The translations under genes and the position numbers were made by a program. From JAPPHA01 sp963662705 (GTDB lineage: Bacteria; Pseudomonadota; Alphaproteobacteria; Rhodobacterales; Rhodobacteraceae), in contig OY759767.1 in NCBI GenBank assembly GCA_963662705.2, positions 3,224,001-3,288,000 on the forward strand: a stretch of DNA of 64,000 nt, in the 5' to 3' direction. Shown one piece after another: positions 8,359 through 18,400 of this stretch. Within the stretch, counting starts at the first letter, position 1. Every line of letters starts with the position of its first letter. Below the pieces are notes generated by a model. The model was not told where the DNA came from. It did not search any database and saw only the letters and a list, made by a program, of their open reading frames with translations.

Positions 8359-10467
8359 CTGAAGTTCTGGAGCTGGTAAGAGATTAATTGAATCGTATCA
8401 ACATGATACGTGGATCGGGATTGTCACTGTCTGCCTACAAACGGCGATTCCGGCCGGATCCGCCGTCACATGGCTGTGATATCCTTCAACAGTTTCAGTG
8501 CCCTCTCCTGGCCGGCGTCGGGCCGGGTCGTCACCTCGATCGTGGTCTCTTCCTTTCCGCCGCCCGTGCGTGGAACCGCGTGGGAGGAGCGGACGATGGT
8601 TGACAGGCTGTCGAGAAGGGTACGAAAGCTGTGGGCGCCGCTGCCGTCCGGCAGGGTGTGGGTATGAACCTTGGTCAGTGCCGGCTCCGAACGCCGGGCG
8701 GGCAGGACCGGATCCCCGGTCTCGTCGGGTTCGGTGTCGGTGTAGCACAGGGGAGCCCATGCCCTGCGCATGTGCCATTCGACGAGATAGGCGAGCATGC
8801 AGATGAAGAAATGGGCGCGGACCCGGTGCTCGAGGCGGTGGAATATGGGCCGGACCTGGAGGTCGCTCAATTTGAGGCAGCGGAATGCACGCTCCACGCG
8901 GGTCAACCGCTTGTAGTTCCGGACGCATTCGGGGGCGGCCATGTCTTCGGAGCCGAGCGAGGTGCGGATGATGTAGATTCCGTCGAGGGCGGCCTCGGCG
9001 TCGATGGACTGCTGCTTGCGGCGGAAGCTGAAGCTGGTCGCGGTGATGTCGACGTGGAAGTGCTTCTTGACCTTTTTCCTGTTGATGACCTCGCCGACGG
9101 CGAGACCGATGTCGGCCTCGCCCTCGAGGGTTCCGCCCTCGACCCGGGTGACGATCTCCGCGAGCGCCTTCTCGGTGGCCTTGAGCAGCTCCTGCCGCAC
9201 CCGGTCACGATGCCCGGCAAGGCGGGGATTGCGGCAGGCGACGAGGCGCTCCTTCGGGAAGTCGGGATGGTCCCGGATCTCGAACAGGGTCTGCTGGTGT
9301 TCGGGGTCCTGGAAACGGTCGAGATGGCCCTGGCGGGCGAGCTTGCGGATGGTCTGGCTCTTGAGGGCGGTGATCCACGCGACGCCGTCGCGGTCGCGCA
9401 GGGCCGCGATGGTGGCCTTGATGATCATGCCGCGGTCCCCGACCATCACCACCCGGGAGAGGTTGAAGCGGCGCTGGAGGCGGTCGAGCTCGGGCAGGAG
9501 GGTTTCCTTGTCGGCGATGTTTCCCGGGTAGACCGAGACCGCGACCGGGCGCCCGTCGCGGTCGCAGAGGAGGCCGAAATTGATCTGCGGGAGGCCCCGC
9601 TTGCGGTCGCGGCTGTAGCCGAAGCGTGCGAGCGGACAGTGGCTCCCCTCGTACCAGGTCGAGGACAGGTCCCAGAGGACGAGATCGTCGTGCGTGATCC
9701 AGCGTCGTGCCAGGCGTCCCTGGATGCCCTCCTGTCGCTCGTCGAGCCAGTCCATCGCCGCGTAGAGGTCATCGGCGGTGACGTCATCGGCGATGGCGAA
9801 CTCCTGCGGCAGGGTGGTGTTCCGCCACCATCGGTTGGTGGCGAGTTTGGAATTCGGCCTGAGGATGCGGCCGGCGACCATGGCGAGGACAAGGTCGCGT
9901 TCCGGGCACCGCTCGCGGGCGACGAGACGGGGAATGCCGATGGCATTCATGGCCGTCTGCACCGCCTGCACCGCCCCGTGGTGGCGGGAGCGGACCGGGT
10001 CCCCGAGCACGTCGCCGACTTCTGCGTACTGCTTACCCGCCAGTGCGCCGCGCAGCAGCGGGATGGTGTGCGGCGGCAGGTGGGAGAGATTGGCGAGGGT
10101 TCGCTTCTGCACCCGGTTGTTGTGGTCGCGGTAGCTCTGCCGGAGGAGGACCGAGGTGTATGTCTTTCCGTTCTGGTGTTTTTTGAGGACGGCGACATGC
10201 ATTCCTGCGGATTTGGGCATGGCGGGATCCTGACGTGCCTACAGATTCGGGCGGACCATGGGGTATCATTGCTATGGTGTCAAGGGGAAATCGGGGATAC
10301 CGGGCAATTTTTCCCATATTCTGTGGGAACACTGCCGGTGAGGTCTATGGCTTGATGGTGCCAGTCGTGCCTACGGGAATCCGTTTCGCGACGCGCCCCG
10401 GGTTCACAACCCCCTGTAAAAAAGGAATAAATCGGAAAAACTGCGCCAAAAAACGCTAGAACTTCAG
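8359..10467 (-). mobile_element. Complete IS1634-family insertion sequence (2109 bp)
   Basis: The ends are CTGAAGTTCT at 8359-8368 and its exact complement AGAACTTCAG at 10458-10467, a perfect 10-bp inverted repeat with weaker similarity further in. They are flanked by the same six bases, ATTAGT, at 8353-8358 and 10468-10473, the expected target duplication. One full-length transposase gene fills the element. Intact ends, duplications and gene together indicate a recent insertion. It sits between hdc and its upstream sequence. Confidence 0.9.
8466..10220 (-). CDS. IS1634-family transposase
   Basis: A 584-residue DDE transposase with the usual IS1634 opening (VAVLKKHQNGKTYTSVLLRQSYR). A segment LVLWDLSSTWYEG near residue 175 is the likely first Asp, VVMVGDRGMI near 258 the second, and RVERAFRCLKLSDLQVRPIFH near 450 holds the final Glu. 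The frame is uninterrupted and the length is normal for the family. It is flanked by matched inverted repeats, so the element may still be able to transpose. The reverse strand carries a 574-codon open frame across it, a by-product of GC-rich codon use. Confidence 0.93.
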   Translation of the reverse strand: MPKSAGMHVAVLKKHQNGKTYTSVLLRQSYRDHNNRVQKRTLANLSHLPPHTIPLLRGALAGKQYAEVGDVLGDPVRSRHHGAVQAVQTAMNAIGIPRLVARERCPERDLVLAMVAGRILRPNSKLATNRWWRNTTLPQEFAIADDVTADDLYAAMDWLDERQEGIQGRLARRWITHDDLVLWDLSSTWYEGSHCPLARFGYSRDRKRGLPQINFGLLCDRDGRPVAVSVYPGNIADKETLLPELDRLQRRFNLSRVVMVGDRGMIIKATIAALRDRDGVAWITALKSQTIRKLARQGHLDRFQDPEHQQTLFEIRDHPDFPKERLVACRNPRLAGHRDRVRQELLKATEKALAEIVTRVEGGTLEGEADIGLAVGEVINRKKVKKHFHVDITATSFSFRRKQQSIDAEAALDGIYIIRTSLGSEDMAAPECVRNYKRLTRVERAFRCLKLSDLQVRPIFHRLEHRVRAHFFICMLAYLVEWHMRRAWAPLCYTDTEPDETGDPVLPARRSEPALTKVHTHTLPDGSGAHSFRTLLDSLSTIVRSSHAVPRTGGGKEETTIEVTTRPDAGQERALKLLKDITAM

Positions 10468-10473
10468 ATTAGT

Positions 10474-10949
10474 CACTCTCACGTGACAAAGGCTTGATCT
10501 GGTCGATGGTTTGACCAACCCGGCGCGCCGCACCAATCGAGACACGAGCCTTGCGGTTGTGGCCTGATCTGTCCGGACTTGATGATAGCGTAGCGATCAA
10601 GATGGAAATCGAGTGGCAGTCAGGATGAAAGTCCCGGGTTCGGAAGGCACCCGGATTCCTACGTCCAGTTCATGAATTCCCGAACTGCTTTCACAAGAAA
10701 TTTGGAACTTCCACCGCCTGAAAGTGTCCCCAACGTTCGAATTCACATTTCCCGAAATTGGCAAGCTCCGGTTTTCCAAGGTCGGAGTTCCTCCTTCCGA
10801 AATGCAATGCCCCGGTACGGCCACATGATGAACGCAGGATTGCCGGCGAAAGCCGCGGGCGCGCAAACAGTGAAGAAAACCCGTTCGCTTGGCCGTCGGG
10901 ATGATGGTTTTCGTGTCGGTTGCTGCTATGGCCGCACTGGCATCTTGGT
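10474..10949. other. Non-coding stretch between IS and TfoX-like gene
   Basis: This is the sequence that was next to the hdc upstream region before the IS1634 insertion. Short open frames occur on both strands, none with a recognisable product or clear ribosome site. The original hdc promoter may lie at its left end. Confidence 0.45.
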
Positions 10950-11282
10950 TCACTTTTTCGCCGGGAGGGAGCCGGCAAAGTCCACGGCCCTGGCCAGCCA
11001 CGCCGCCAGCTTGTCGTTCGATTCAATGCCCGCCGGCTCGACCAGCGCCCACCCCCTCATTGTCCGGCCGTTCATGTCCGCCGGCGCGGTGTGGGGCTCG
11101 GCCAGCGTCTTGTCGTGGTCCTTCTTGTCGAGCCGTACGATCAAGGAGCCGTTCCAGGTTCCCGCACACATGTTGCCATTTATCATGAAGCAGACCGAGC
11201 CGAACATCTTGCGCTCGGAGTAACCCGCTTGCCGGAACAGGATCAGGCGAATCCGGTCTGTCAGTACTTCGTCGCTCGCCAT
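10950..11282 (-). CDS. TfoX N-terminal domain protein
   Basis: A 110-residue protein from the ATG at 11282, with GGAGAG directly upstream. It carries the TfoX/Sxy N-terminal domain landmarks: RKMFGSVCFMINGNMCAGTW near residues 24-43, then LIVRLD and MRGWALVEPAG near 75-84. Stand-alone TfoX-N proteins are common in proteobacteria and have no fixed function; the full-length TfoX regulates competence, which should not be assumed here. It is a single gene with no operon partner. Confidence 0.82.
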   Translation of the reverse strand: MASDEVLTDRIRLILFRQAGYSERKMFGSVCFMINGNMCAGTWNGSLIVRLDKKDHDKTLAEPHTAPADMNGRTMRGWALVEPAGIESNDKLAAWLARAVDFAGSLPAKK

Positions 11283-11745
11283 GTCTCTCCTCGTCCCGCC
11301 GAAACCGTTTTCGCGCGCCGGAAACCCAAACGTCGGTTGCGAGCGCAATCCGTACCACAGTGTGGTCTTCGCCGACACCACTCTATGCCCGCAAATCCGC
11401 CCACCTGCGACGCTCCCGCTCTCCAATCTGCGATGGCTCGACCCTGCCTTGCCCGCAACGGTTCTCGGCGGGCTTGCATCGGCAACCTCACACCGGCAGT
11501 TCCCGAGCCGGTGTCGTCCCGAGGACGTACGAGGTTCGCCGACACGCCCTTGGGCCGTACAACGGGCGCAAGGGGATCCGCACCTGCGGTTGCGGCGTGT
11601 TGCGACTAGCGGCCGGTTTCGTGTCGGCATTCATCGCAAAAGGCACTGGCGATCAGGTAGTCTCTCGGAAGCGCATACTCAGCACTGGTATGCAACCCGG
11701 CCAATTGAAAGAAGATTCCGGCTGTTCCCATGGGCAAGACCCGGA
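11283..11745. other. Intergenic stretch, no gene seen
   Basis: This lies upstream of the TfoX-like gene and downstream of the ABC exporter gene, both on the minus strand. I found no RNA gene, repeat or supported open frame in it. Confidence 0.45.
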
Positions 11746-13563
11746 TCACGAACTCGCAGTTACGGAGTTTTCTTCACGCGTGAATTGCAGGCTTGCCAGC
11801 CTGGCGTACAGTCCATCGGAGGCAGACAGTTTTTCATGATTGCCTTCAGCCTCTACCCTGCCCCTGTCGAGGACGATAATCCGGTCGGCCTTCTTGATCG
11901 TCGCAAGCCTGTGGGCGATGATCAGCGTCGTTCTGTCGGCGGAAAGCCGATCGACCGCGACCTGGACAGAGCGTTCGCTCTCTGCATCCAGCGCAGACGT
12001 CGCTTCATCAAGCAGCAGGACCGGTGCATCTCTCAGTATGGCTCTGGCGATGGCGATCCGTTGCCTTTGCCCTCCCGAAAGCTTGACGCCGCGCTCACCA
12101 AGATCGGAAAAATATCCATCGGGTAACTCCAGGAGGAACTCATGCGCCGCCGCGGCCTTGGCGGCAGCGATCACCTCTTCGTCCGTCGCGTCAATGCGAC
12201 CGAACCGGATGTTTTCCATCGCGGATGATGCGAAGACCGCCGGTTCCTGCGGAACATAAGCCAGGCACTTGCGTACGTCGCGTCGAGAAGATTGCCTGAT
12301 ATTGATTCCGCCGATTTCAATCGTTCCGGCCACCGGATCGAAATAACGGAGAAGGAGTCGGAAGATCGTCGATTTTCCTGCACCGGATGGCCCGACGAAT
12401 GCAACGGTTTCACCCCGTTCGACCGAAAAGGACAATTCGTTGAGCGCGGCATGGTTCGGGCGTGACGGGTAACGAAACGACACCTCGCTGAAAGTGATTT
12501 CGCCGGAAACCACGCTCGGGAATTGAACAGGGCATTCGGGGTCGGAAACGGTGTCCTCGGCATGAAGAAGTTCCAGGAGCCGGTCTGTCGCCCCTGCGGC
12601 CCGCAGGATCTCCCCCCAGACTTCCGAGAGCGCTGCGACCGCCCCCGCAACCATAACCGCGAGGATCACGAACTGAACCAGTTCCCCACCTGTCATGACT
12701 TCGCTCCGAACCCCGTACGCACCAGCCCAAAGAACGCCGACGACACCCGTGAAAGCCAGGAAAATGACGATGATTGTAAGCTGGGTCCGCGCCGTTACCC
12801 GACGCATTGCCGCCCGGTAGGCACTTTCAGTATGTCCGCCGAATCGCGCGCTGCTGGATGGTTCCAGGTTGAAGGCCTGAACCGTCTGAACGGCAAGCAA
12901 GGTCTCGGACGCATGGCTTGAGCACTCCGCGATCCGGTCCTGCGCCAACATGCTATGGTGACGAACCCTGCGTCCAAGCAGAAGTATGGGCACGACCACG
13001 AGCGGAACGACGAGAATCGCCAGGAATGCCAACCTTGTCGACGTAACGAACATCATGGTCACGCCACCCGACAGAATCAGCAGGTTCCTGAGCAAGATCG
13101 ACATTGAAGAACCGACAACTGTCTGAATCAGCGTCGTGTCAGTCGTGATCCGTGAAAGAACCTCTCCGGTCAGCCGCGTCTCGAAATATGCAGGACTCAT
13201 GCAAATCATCCTGTCGTAAACCGCGCTGCGGATATCGGCCACGACACGTTCTCCTAGGCGGGATACGAGGTAGAAACGAATTCCGGACCCGAGAGCCAGC
13301 AGCCCTGCAATGACGATCGCCGCGACGAAATAGAGGTCCATCAGGCGCGGGGTCTCGATCAGTAACCCGTCGATGACACGGCGAACCGCGACCGGCAATG
13401 AAAGGGAAAGCGCCGCCGTCGTGATCAGCGTGACAAACGCAAGGAGCATCGTCCAACGGTATGGCCGCAAGAAAGGAACCAGTTGCGTGAGCGCGACGGC
13501 ACCGGGTGCCTCGTCTCCTGTTTCAATCCTGTTCCAGGATCGGAAGTTGGCCTGACGCCTCAT
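11746..13563 (-). CDS. ABC transporter, fused permease and ATPase (MsbA/LmrA type)
   Basis: A 605-residue half-transporter. Residues about 30-310 form the six-helix exporter domain (for example WTMLLAFVTLITTAALSL near 37). The ATPase follows, with Walker A GPSGAGKST near 389, the YVPQEPAVF Q-loop near 436, signature LSGGQRQR near 494, Walker B VLLLDEATSAL near 513 and switch histidine IIAHR near 544. It should work as a homodimer exporting lipids or drugs across the inner membrane; the substrate is unknown. Length and motifs are normal. The gene stands alone. Confidence 0.93.
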   Translation of the reverse strand: MRRQANFRSWNRIETGDEAPGAVALTQLVPFLRPYRWTMLLAFVTLITTAALSLSLPVAVRRVIDGLLIETPRLMDLYFVAAIVIAGLLALGSGIRFYLVSRLGERVVADIRSAVYDRMICMSPAYFETRLTGEVLSRITTDTTLIQTVVGSSMSILLRNLLILSGGVTMMFVTSTRLAFLAILVVPLVVVPILLLGRRVRHHSMLAQDRIAECSSHASETLLAVQTVQAFNLEPSSSARFGGHTESAYRAAMRRVTARTQLTIIVIFLAFTGVVGVLWAGAYGVRSEVMTGGELVQFVILAVMVAGAVAALSEVWGEILRAAGATDRLLELLHAEDTVSDPECPVQFPSVVSGEITFSEVSFRYPSRPNHAALNELSFSVERGETVAFVGPSGAGKSTIFRLLLRYFDPVAGTIEIGGINIRQSSRRDVRKCLAYVPQEPAVFASSAMENIRFGRIDATDEEVIAAAKAAAAHEFLLELPDGYFSDLGERGVKLSGGQRQRIAIARAILRDAPVLLLDEATSALDAESERSVQVAVDRLSADRTTLIIAHRLATIKKADRIIVLDRGRVEAEGNHEKLSASDGLYARLASLQFTREENSVTASS

Positions 13564-14149
13564 GACATCAAGACTTCCCGGTCACCTGGATCCCCGGAAA
13601 GGATCGATCTCGGGTCGTGAATGCGGGGAAAGGGAACATCTCATCGCAATTTACGTGGGAATCACTGCCGGTTCCCTGCTACATTTGTTCCCTGTTCGCA
13701 ATATGGTCGTTTCTACGGATGTTGTGCTGGCAGTGGAATGGTCTGGCTTCGGAAACGCACCCGGAAGCTGTGGACTTAAATTCTTTTCATGAATGTTGTC
13801 ATACAAGGTGCCGTAGTTGCGCAGGACATTTCCAAAACAAAAATCCACTCCTCGTGACAGCCTACCGTTCTACTCAACCCTACGTCCCTATCTTCAACTG
13901 CAAAATTGCAGGTTGAATCGCTTGGGTTTTGACACAGCCTATGCCGACCAAATATGTTCGATGCGTTAGGGTCGAAACACCTAACAGGATCGCGGAATTC
14001 AATGTAGAGCCGAGACCACGTTTGATTGCGGTCCTGCTCTTGAGCGGGACGCATATGGGCATACGGGTCGATGACGCGAAAGTGGTCAGCATCAATGACA
14101 CCCACCAAGAGGGTGTCGATACTTCTCTCGAAAAAACCCAACGAGTCCC
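13564..14149. other. Intergenic stretch, lower GC, no certain gene
   Basis: About 590 bp between the ABC exporter (reading away) and the phosphoribosyltransferase gene. Open frames on both strands near 13776-14240 overlap each other and show no known motif. The base composition is visibly less GC-rich around 13640-13920, which fits the edge of an acquired segment. Confidence 0.4.
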
Positions 14150-14776
14150 GTGGCCAAAGGATTGCGTGTGCATCACATCTTCAGCCGGAACCGTAAGGGC
14201 CGGCGTCGGGACGATGGCAATCCGCTTGTTCATGCTTTGAAACGGCAGAAGGGCTTCACGATCACGGCGCACTGGAAGAGGCAGCTGCTCAACAAAGGCC
14301 GAACCATCGTCGGTTCCATGCCGGATGAGCTGAGCGATTTTGACTATTGTTTGGCTATCCCTTCCTCATCGACCTTCTGCGACGAGTGCGCAGTTTTGGT
14401 CTCGGAGACACTCGGCGTGCCGATGTTGGGTGAAGCCCCGTTCAGAAAGAAGCTTATCGGAGAGATGCTCGCAGACGTCGCTGCCTCCCCACCAAGGATA
14501 AAGCCGAGCATGCGGGTCAAATACACTTCTCAACTCAATACCTGGCAAAATGCCGACCCGGAGGTCATCTGCCACGCAAAGTCAGTTGATACTTCCATTC
14601 GGGTGCACTTCCAGTTCCTTAAGTTGATCGATGGAGTCCCTGACATTGCATACCGTCGTCTCATTGTCGTAGACGACATCATGTCCTCTGGATCTTCGTT
14701 GCTGTCGGCTCGTGAAATCCTTGTTAATCAACTTGGTGCGGAGGCGGTGGGCGTTACGTTTCTGGGTCCCTTATAG
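14150..14776 (+). CDS. Phosphoribosyltransferase-fold protein of unknown role
   Basis: From GTG 14150 the product has 208 residues. RRLIVVDDIMSSGSSLLSAR near residues 176-195 is the PRPP-binding signature of type I phosphoribosyltransferases (two acidic residues, then Ser-Gly-Ser). The N-terminus is basic and begins VHHIFSRNRKGRRRDDGNPL. I do not recognise the subfamily; a ComF-like or nucleobase salvage role is possible but not supported by other motifs. The start is uncertain because no ribosome site precedes it; the frame is open back to 14099. It sits at the left edge of a segment with restriction-modification and nuclease genes, so a defence-linked role is possible. Confidence 0.62.
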   Translation: MAKGLRVHHIFSRNRKGRRRDDGNPLVHALKRQKGFTITAHWKRQLLNKGRTIVGSMPDELSDFDYCLAIPSSSTFCDECAVLVSETLGVPMLGEAPFRKKLIGEMLADVAASPPRIKPSMRVKYTSQLNTWQNADPEVICHAKSVDTSIRVHFQFLKLIDGVPDIAYRRLIVVDDIMSSGSSLLSAREILVNQLGAEAVGVTFLGPL

Positions 14777-15432
14777 GGCTCCATTGAGTTCTGTATGCTT
14801 GACCTTTTGATCCGAATTGCCTATGTCATCAACAATCGGAGCGATCCGCGACCCCGTATCAACCTCAGGGTCGTAAAATATGAGGCAGGGAGTCAAATCC
14901 CTGCAGGTCCGAGCGAGCACCGTGTTCCGAGGTCCAACCCGTAAGGGGAAAGTATCGGAAGCCATGAATCGGGTGGCGAATTTCTGCGGGGAAAGCACTG
15001 CTTTCCCCGTTCACATTTCTGAGTTGTGTTTTGATCGTGGCATCCTCCTGCGCAAGACGCCAAGTGTTCCTGCTGGTCCTGCTGGCAGATAGCGGCCCGC
15101 CATCGTCTTTCGTCCTGTAACTGGTCAAAGGATCTTCCGATCATATCACCGTGTCATTCACTTGGCGCGCGCCAGAGTCGGAGAAATCGGTTTCGGGTAG
15201 CATCCCAAGATGGGCGACCGTGCGGGTCATCTTTGAGTCCCTTTCTCCGGAAAGTTGTGCTGGGGCGGGAAGATGGTTGCCGGAGCAACGCAGACCACTA
15301 GATGCGGACGCAAGCGGGCCATGAACTTTCGCAGGCGTGCCGCTCGCATGATCTAGTTTACCGTCCGCGCAGAAAACATGCAGCCTGCACGAACACTTGC
15401 ATGCCGGGCGATGCTCGACCAGAACGGGACAA
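14777..15432. other. Intergenic region before the restriction-modification gene
   Basis: About 650 bp with no supported gene. A 49-codon frame (14795-14944) begins just after the phosphoribosyltransferase stop but has no ribosome site. A stem-loop is listed separately. The promoter of the restriction-modification gene should lie near the right end. Confidence 0.4.
14988..15008. promoter_or_regulatory. Perfect short-loop hairpin
   Basis: GGGGAAAGC, a 3-nt loop ACT and GCTTTCCCC make a 9-bp perfect stem. It is placed between the phosphoribosyltransferase and the restriction-modification gene. No T-run follows, so it is either a weak terminator or a protein-binding palindrome. Confidence 0.4.
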
Positions 15433-18400
15433 ATGCCTGGAACGAATTCAAAGTTGTCTGCGGCGGTTGAGTCGTACTTCATGGACCTCGGACGGGTGCG
15501 CGCCTCGGGCGGAGCAACCGGGGAACGTTCTTCCTATGGGCCGCTCGCCAACCTGCTGAACGCCGTCGGCGCGTCGCTCAAGCCGAAGGTGTTCTGTGTC
15601 GGCGAACTTGCCGATCAGGGGGCGGGCCATCCCGACTTCGGCCTCTATTCTGCGAAGCAGTTGCAACGGGGCCGGCCTCGCGAAGGCCAGATACCGGAAT
15701 GCGGCGTCGTCGAGGTGAAAGCTACGGACGACGATGTCTGGCTCACGGCGGCGGGCGACCAGGTCAGCCGCTACTGGGGGCGCTATCGGCTGGTGCTCGT
15801 GACCAACACGCGTGATTTCGTGCTGGTGGGAGAAGATGCTGCGGGTCGTCCGATGAAACTCGAGACCTTCCAGCTTGCGGACAGCGCGGATGACTTCCGC
15901 GGCAAAATGGAAAGGCCCCGCGCGTTTGCCAACGCGGTCGGCGCTGGCCTCGGCGAATACCTGGCCCGTGCGTTGACGCACCGGGCCGCATTGGCGGAGC
16001 CGAAGGAACTGGCGTGGTTGCTTGCCTCCTACGCGCGCGACGGACTGGCGCGGTTCGAGGCGGCGGGCGATTCTCCGGCGCTCGCGACGGTGCGTGATGC
16101 GCTGGAAGATGCGCTCGGCGTACGCTTCGAGGGCGAGCGCGGCGCGCGATTCTTCCATTCAACGCTGGTTCAGACGCTGTTCTACGGGGTGTTCGCCGCT
16201 TGGGTGCTATGGGCGCGTGGCCGACGATCCGATGTGGGACCGTTGTTCGATGATGAACCTGCTTCCCGTCAGTTCGAATGGCGGACTGCCGTCTGGCACC
16301 TGCGGGCGCCCGTGCTCGCAGCCTTGTTTCAGCAACTGTCGCAACCCGGAAGGTTGCAGCCGTTCGGCCTCGTCGAAATACTCGACTGGACGGGCGCCGC
16401 GCTCGACCGGGTTGACCGGGGAACATTCTTCTCGCGCTTCAACGAAGGCGAGGCGGTCCCGTATTTCTACGAGCCGTTTCTGGAAGCCTTCGATCCCCAG
16501 CTGCGGAAGCAACTCGGGGTTTGGTACACGCCGGCGGAAGTTGTCCGCTACATGGTCGCCCGCGTTGACAAGGCGCTCAAGGACGATCTCGGCATCGCGG
16601 AGGGGTTGGCGGCGGACAATGTCTATGTACTCGATCCTTGCTGTGGCACAGGGGCCTATCTGGCCGAAGTGCTGCGTTGCATTGCCGCGAATCTGGATGT
16701 CCAGGGCCTCGGGGCGCTCGCCGGCGCGCGGGTAAAGCAGGCGGCGACCGAAAGAGTGTTCGGCTTCGAGATCATGCCCGCACCCTTTGTCATCGCGCAT
16801 TTGCAGGTCGGATTGACGATGCAGGGGCTCGATGCAACGCTCGCCGACGACGGAACCGAGCGCGCTGGCGTCTACCTGACCAACGCTCTGACCGGCTGGG
16901 AGCCGCATACTGCCAAACCCCTCCCCTTCCCGGAACTGGAAGAAGAGCGCGATCGCGCGGAACGAGTGAAACAGGAAACGCCAATCCTCGTGATTCTCGG
17001 CAACCCGCCCTACAATGGTTTCGCCGGGATGGCGGTTGACGAGGAACGGGAACTGTCGGAAGCCTATAGGACAACGAAGCGGGTGCGCCGTCCCGAAGGC
17101 CAGGGACTGAATGATCTTTACGTCCGCTTCTTCCGCATGGCCGAACGGCGCATCGCGGAGAAGACGGGCCAGGGCATCGTCTGCTTCATCTCCAACTATT
17201 CGTGGCTCGACGGCCTTTCGTTCACCGGAATGCGGGAGCGCTTTCTCGAAGCTTTCGATTCAATTCGGATCGACTGCCTGAACGGTGACAAGTACAAGAC
17301 GGGCAAGGTCGCGCCGGACGGTACGCCCGATCCCAGTATCTTCTCGACCGAGGGTGATCCAGTCGGCATCCAGGTCGGCACCGCCATCTCGACTCTAGTG
17401 CGCAAAGCGGAGCACACGCCGACCAAGACAATCTGTTTCCGGCATCTTTGGGGACAGGCGAAGCGGCCCGTGCTTCTGGAGACGGCTGAGGCTGAGCCAG
17501 AGTCGCTCTACGGGACCTTTGAACCCTTACTGCCGCTTGGCCTTCCTTTTGTGCGAACTCCTGTGAGCGGCGAGTATTTCGACTGGCCATCGCTGCCTGA
17601 TCTGTTCCCGGTATCGTTCCCTGGCGTCAAGACCAGCCGTGACGGGTTCCTCGTCGGTATCGACCTCGACCGGCTCCGGACACGAATTGCGGACTACTTC
17701 GACCCAAGCGTGAGCCACGAAGAAACGGCCCGGCGTTATCCGGGCGTGATGAAAACAACGGCGCGGTACGATGCTAGGGCGGTGCGGGAGGCGCTATTGA
17801 ATCGTGGCGGCCCGGATGAAGCCGGGTTTGTCCGATTCGCCTACCGGCCCTTCGACAACCGTTGGCTCTATTGGGAGAAGGACACGAAGCTGCTCGACGA
17901 GAAGCGCGCCGACTACAGGCCGCATGTGTTCGAGGGAAATCTGTGGCTGTCGGCCGCACAGCATTTGCGAAAAGGCGCGGAAGATCCGCAGACGTGTCCC
18001 ACGAAACATTTGGGATGTCTGCATCTTATTGAACGGGGTGCGAATTGCATTCCGGCGTGGCTTCGCGAGGATGGCATGGATTACGGTGACACCGGCGGTC
18101 GCCGCCCCAATCTCTCGGCCGCCGCAGAACGTTTTCTCGACCGACATAGCGTCGGTGTCGAAGACCTGTTCCATCATGTCTTCGCCACCCTGCACGATCC
18201 CACCTATCGCGAAGCCAACGCCGGAGCACTCAGGATGGATTGGCCACGCATCCCGCTACCGGGCTGGCCGGAGGGTGGGGCCAACGGGGCAGTTGAGGCA
18301 ATCTCGGTATCAGCGGCTCGCGGTCGCGAGCTTGCCGCGCTGCTCGATCCCGACGCCCCGGTCCCAGGGGTGACCCAGGCTCCCCTGCGCCCGCAATTAG

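Noticed and set aside
8631..10355. 574-codon open frame antisense to the IS1634 transposase
   Set aside because: It mirrors the transposase codon structure, is rich in low-complexity Glu/Gly/Ala and contains no known motif.
10560..10660. Possible structured RNA (GGATGAAAGTCCC resembles an RNase P core phrase)
   Set aside because: No other conserved region of RNase P RNA or matching helices could be found.
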